Of a stretch of DNA of 64,000 nucleotides, positions 62,248 to 64,000 are shown in pieces (position 1 is the stretch's first letter; the number at the start of each line of letters is the position of its first letter). The DNA is from Fibrobacterota bacterium. GTDB taxonomy: Bacteria > Fibrobacterota > Chitinivibrionia > Chitinivibrionales > Chitinispirillaceae. The stretch covers positions 76,197 through 140,196 of the forward strand of contig JAEZKC010000006.1 in NCBI GenBank assembly GCA_023436205.1. Direction: 5' to 3'. The translations under genes and the position numbers were made by a program. The notes below the pieces were generated by a model, which worked only from the letters and a program-made list of their open reading frames with translations, had not been told where the DNA came from and did not search any database.

Positions 62248-63699
62248 ATGTATGTTATTGCTGCCGTAATACTCATTCTAATAGTTTTAACTGCGAGGCT
62301 GGCAAACAAATTGAGTTTGCCCCTCATCTTAATATCACTCGCATTAGGAATTCTGTTTGGCAGTGATGTTTTAGGACTGGTTTATTTTGATGATGCTGTA
62401 TTTGCAAAGCAAATTGCAGATACAGCTTTGATATTCATTTTGTTTGTTGGAGGATTTGGTACAAAGAAAGAAAATCTAAGATTAGTGATGGCACCAGCAT
62501 TAATACTTGCTTCATTAGGGGTCATAATAACCGCTATTATAACAGGTGTATCTTTATCATTCTTTTTGAGTTATAGCTTTTCTATCGCACTACTATTAGG
62601 TGCCATAATTGCCTCAACTGATGCAGCCGCAGTTTTTTCAATTCTTAGAACCCGGTCACTGCCAGTAAGATTGACTGCATTAACTGAAATAGAATCTGCG
62701 ACTAATGACCCGATGGCAATTCTACTAACTACCTTTATGATTCAGTTTTTGACTTCCAGAGTAATTTCTCCATTTCAAATTGGGTTGAGTTTCTTATGGC
62801 AACTAACAGGTGGTATTCTGATTGGCATTTTGATCGGTAAAATCGGTTGTTTCCTTTTCGTTCGAACCAAGGCAAATGACAAAGGTTACTTTTATATATT
62901 GATATTTGGAATAGTTCTCTTATCCTTCGGGCTTGCTGATATTCTCCGTGCCAGTGGTATGCTTTCAGCATTTTTCGCTGGGTATGTCATGGGTAATAAC
63001 GCATTCCCATTTAAAAGAAACGTAAAAACATTTCTCGATGCATTGTCAACAATCGGCAATGTTACAATATTTGTATTGTTAGGGTTATTGGTTTTTCCTA
63101 AGGAATTCAGTGCTATATGGTTTCAGGGTATAGTATTATTTTTGATCCTGACCTTTGTGGCACGTCCAATCACAGTTTTTCTGTTGACTGCATTTTCAAA
63201 AAAGATAAGTAAAAGAGAACGTTTGTTTTTAAGTTGGGGCGGACTCAGAGGAGCTGTACCTGTAGTTTTAGCCACTTACCCCGCTGCTGCAAATATGGCT
63301 AATGCAAGTGATATATTTAATGTGGTGTTTTTTGCTGTGACTTTGTCAATAATCGTGCAGGGTTTATCATTAAGTAAAATGGCAGATTTGCTAAAATTAA
63401 CTATTAAAGCAACGCCAAAACCAGATCAAGTCATGGAATTGGTCACCATTCATGAGAGCGAACTTGAGCTTTATGAGTTGCACATTGATAATGATAAATA
63501 TCTCGGAAATGCTACAATATCATCATTTAATCTACCCAGTGATACGACCATTTCAATGATCAATCGAAAAGAGAAGATTATAGCACCGAAAGGTTCGACA
63601 GTTGTTTTCCCAGGAGACACACTGTTTATTTTGACGCACAATCAAAATGTAGAAAATGTCTTGGCAGAAATATTATCGCATTATACAAAAACGAATTAG
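62248..63699 (+). CDS. CPA1-family cation/proton antiporter with RCK-type C-terminus
   Basis: 483 residues. About twelve transmembrane helices with the CPA1 ion-binding motif in 'ATNDPMAI' and the family block 'SWGGLRGAVPVVLATYP'. The C-terminal ~85 residues ('ITIKATPKPDQ' region to 'ILTHNQNV') fit a TrkA-C/RCK regulatory domain as in NhaP2/CvrA potassium/proton antiporters. It starts immediately after the previous stop, with no spacer, so translation is coupled. Presence on a mobile element is unusual. It could give ion-stress tolerance or, with its partner, act in defence. Confidence 0.9.
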   Translation: MYVIAAVILILIVLTARLANKLSLPLILISLALGILFGSDVLGLVYFDDAVFAKQIADTALIFILFVGGFGTKKENLRLVMAPALILASLGVIITAIITGVSLSFFLSYSFSIALLLGAIIASTDAAAVFSILRTRSLPVRLTALTEIESATNDPMAILLTTFMIQFLTSRVISPFQIGLSFLWQLTGGILIGILIGKIGCFLFVRTKANDKGYFYILIFGIVLLSFGLADILRASGMLSAFFAGYVMGNNAFPFKRNVKTFLDALSTIGNVTIFVLLGLLVFPKEFSAIWFQGIVLFLILTFVARPITVFLLTAFSKKISKRERLFLSWGGLRGAVPVVLATYPAAANMANASDIFNVVFFAVTLSIIVQGLSLSKMADLLKLTIKATPKPDQVMELVTIHESELELYELHIDNDKYLGNATISSFNLPSDTTISMINRKEKIIAPKGSTVVFPGDTLFILTHNQNVENVLAEILSHYTKTN

Positions 63700-63868
63700 T
63701 TGTTTTTTTGTCAGTAGTGAAGGTGATCAAGTTTGGTTATGGTAATACCTTGTTATTATTTTATGTGTGTATAGTAGAATCAATCCATTTTTAGTATACG
63801 ACCAAACAAATGTATGATTCTGAAACATGCCAATCCTGTCGCAGTAATCAATCCTATCCATAACGATG

Positions 63869-64000
63869 TTAGCTATAGATTCCCACTCTAAACCCTTCCG
63901 TTCTCACCTGTTTTTCTCTCTTTATCTCCTGTAATTTATCTTTGTTAACTGGAACGAAAGTGACAACCCTAACAAAAAGGGGAAGATGAACCAGGTTTGG
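63869..64000 (-). CDS. C-terminal part of a gene running in from the right edge
   Basis: The reverse strand is open from 64000 down to TAA 63869-63871. It encodes 43 residues with coding-like content: 'FVPVNKDKLQEIKREKQVRT' and 'GFRVGIYS' at the end. The start lies outside the window. No family can be named from this fragment, and chance cannot be excluded. Confidence 0.4.
   Translation of the reverse strand, partial: PNLVHLPLFVRVVTFVPVNKDKLQEIKREKQVRTEGFRVGIYS

Noticed and set aside
1..64000. CRISPR array, rRNA genes, IS elements
   Set aside because: No regularly spaced repeats, no rRNA-like sequence and no transposase gene were found; the only mobile-element signals are those of the tRNA-Thr insertion.

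Overview
The window looks like a chromosomal segment of a Gram-negative-type bacterium, with a mobile element occupying its right end. Lineage is inferred, not proven. Abundant outer-membrane barrel proteins, many TPR proteins, an OmpA protein with thrombospondin-type-3 repeats, a TonB-like AgmX/PglI C-terminal protein beside ExbB/ExbD genes, and a secreted carbohydrate esterase with a C-terminal sorting-like domain together fit Fibrobacterota (Chitinispirillia-like) best. HrcA/CIRCE heat-shock control and a GMP synthase with an extra C-terminal subdomain agree with a deep-branching bacterium but do not fix the phylum.

Region 1 (1-12.3 kb) is mixed housekeeping. It holds an edge-truncated membrane protein, an Hsp20 chaperone, three tandem helix-hairpin-helix mini-genes (the middle one broken), a DJ-1/PfpI protein, a nitroreductase, a deacetylase plus GT39-like pair, a three-gene ABC exporter, two unrecognised proteins, an NmrA-type oxidoreductase and an alkyladenine DNA glycosylase. 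Region 2 (12.4-25.2 kb) holds typA, a Mut7-C/YkgJ/YkgJ operon, yqgE, a RuBisCO-like protein fused to a cupin, a PHP protein, an RlmI-type methyltransferase, rho, proC, a TlpA-like thioredoxin with a helix-turn-helix-like tail, and an HU/IHF-type protein.

Region 3 (25.3-34.3 kb) is a TPR protein, then a classic heat-shock operon groES-groEL-hrcA-grpE-dnaJ. It is preceded by a perfect CIRCE operator overlapping a sigma-70 type promoter. A HAMP-containing membrane protein and guaA follow. Region 4 (34.3-53.98 kb) is an envelope region: a metallopeptidase/TolB-propeller/barrel protein, then a strong promoter driving a beta-helix/TSP3/OmpA protein, a barrel-TPR protein, a 1229-residue TPR protein, ExbB, two different ExbD proteins and an AgmX/TonB-like protein. 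These are the parts expected of a proton-motive-force driven trans-envelope machine, comparable in composition to myxobacterial Agl-Glt/Nfs. Further outer-membrane, TPR and esterase genes follow.

Region 5 (54.35 kb to the right edge) begins with the 5' half of a tRNA-Thr(CGU) gene cut in its anticodon loop. An Xis-like gene, a tyrosine integrase and AT-rich cargo follow: an orphan ParB-domain DNA methyltransferase, small unknown genes, and a coupled pair made of a membrane protein with a Walker-B-like segment and a CPA1 cation/proton antiporter. This is an integrated element whose far end lies outside the window.

Most promising for new biology: the trans-envelope machine with its Asp/Asn ExbD pair, the RLP-cupin fusion, and the element-borne membrane-protein/antiporter pair.
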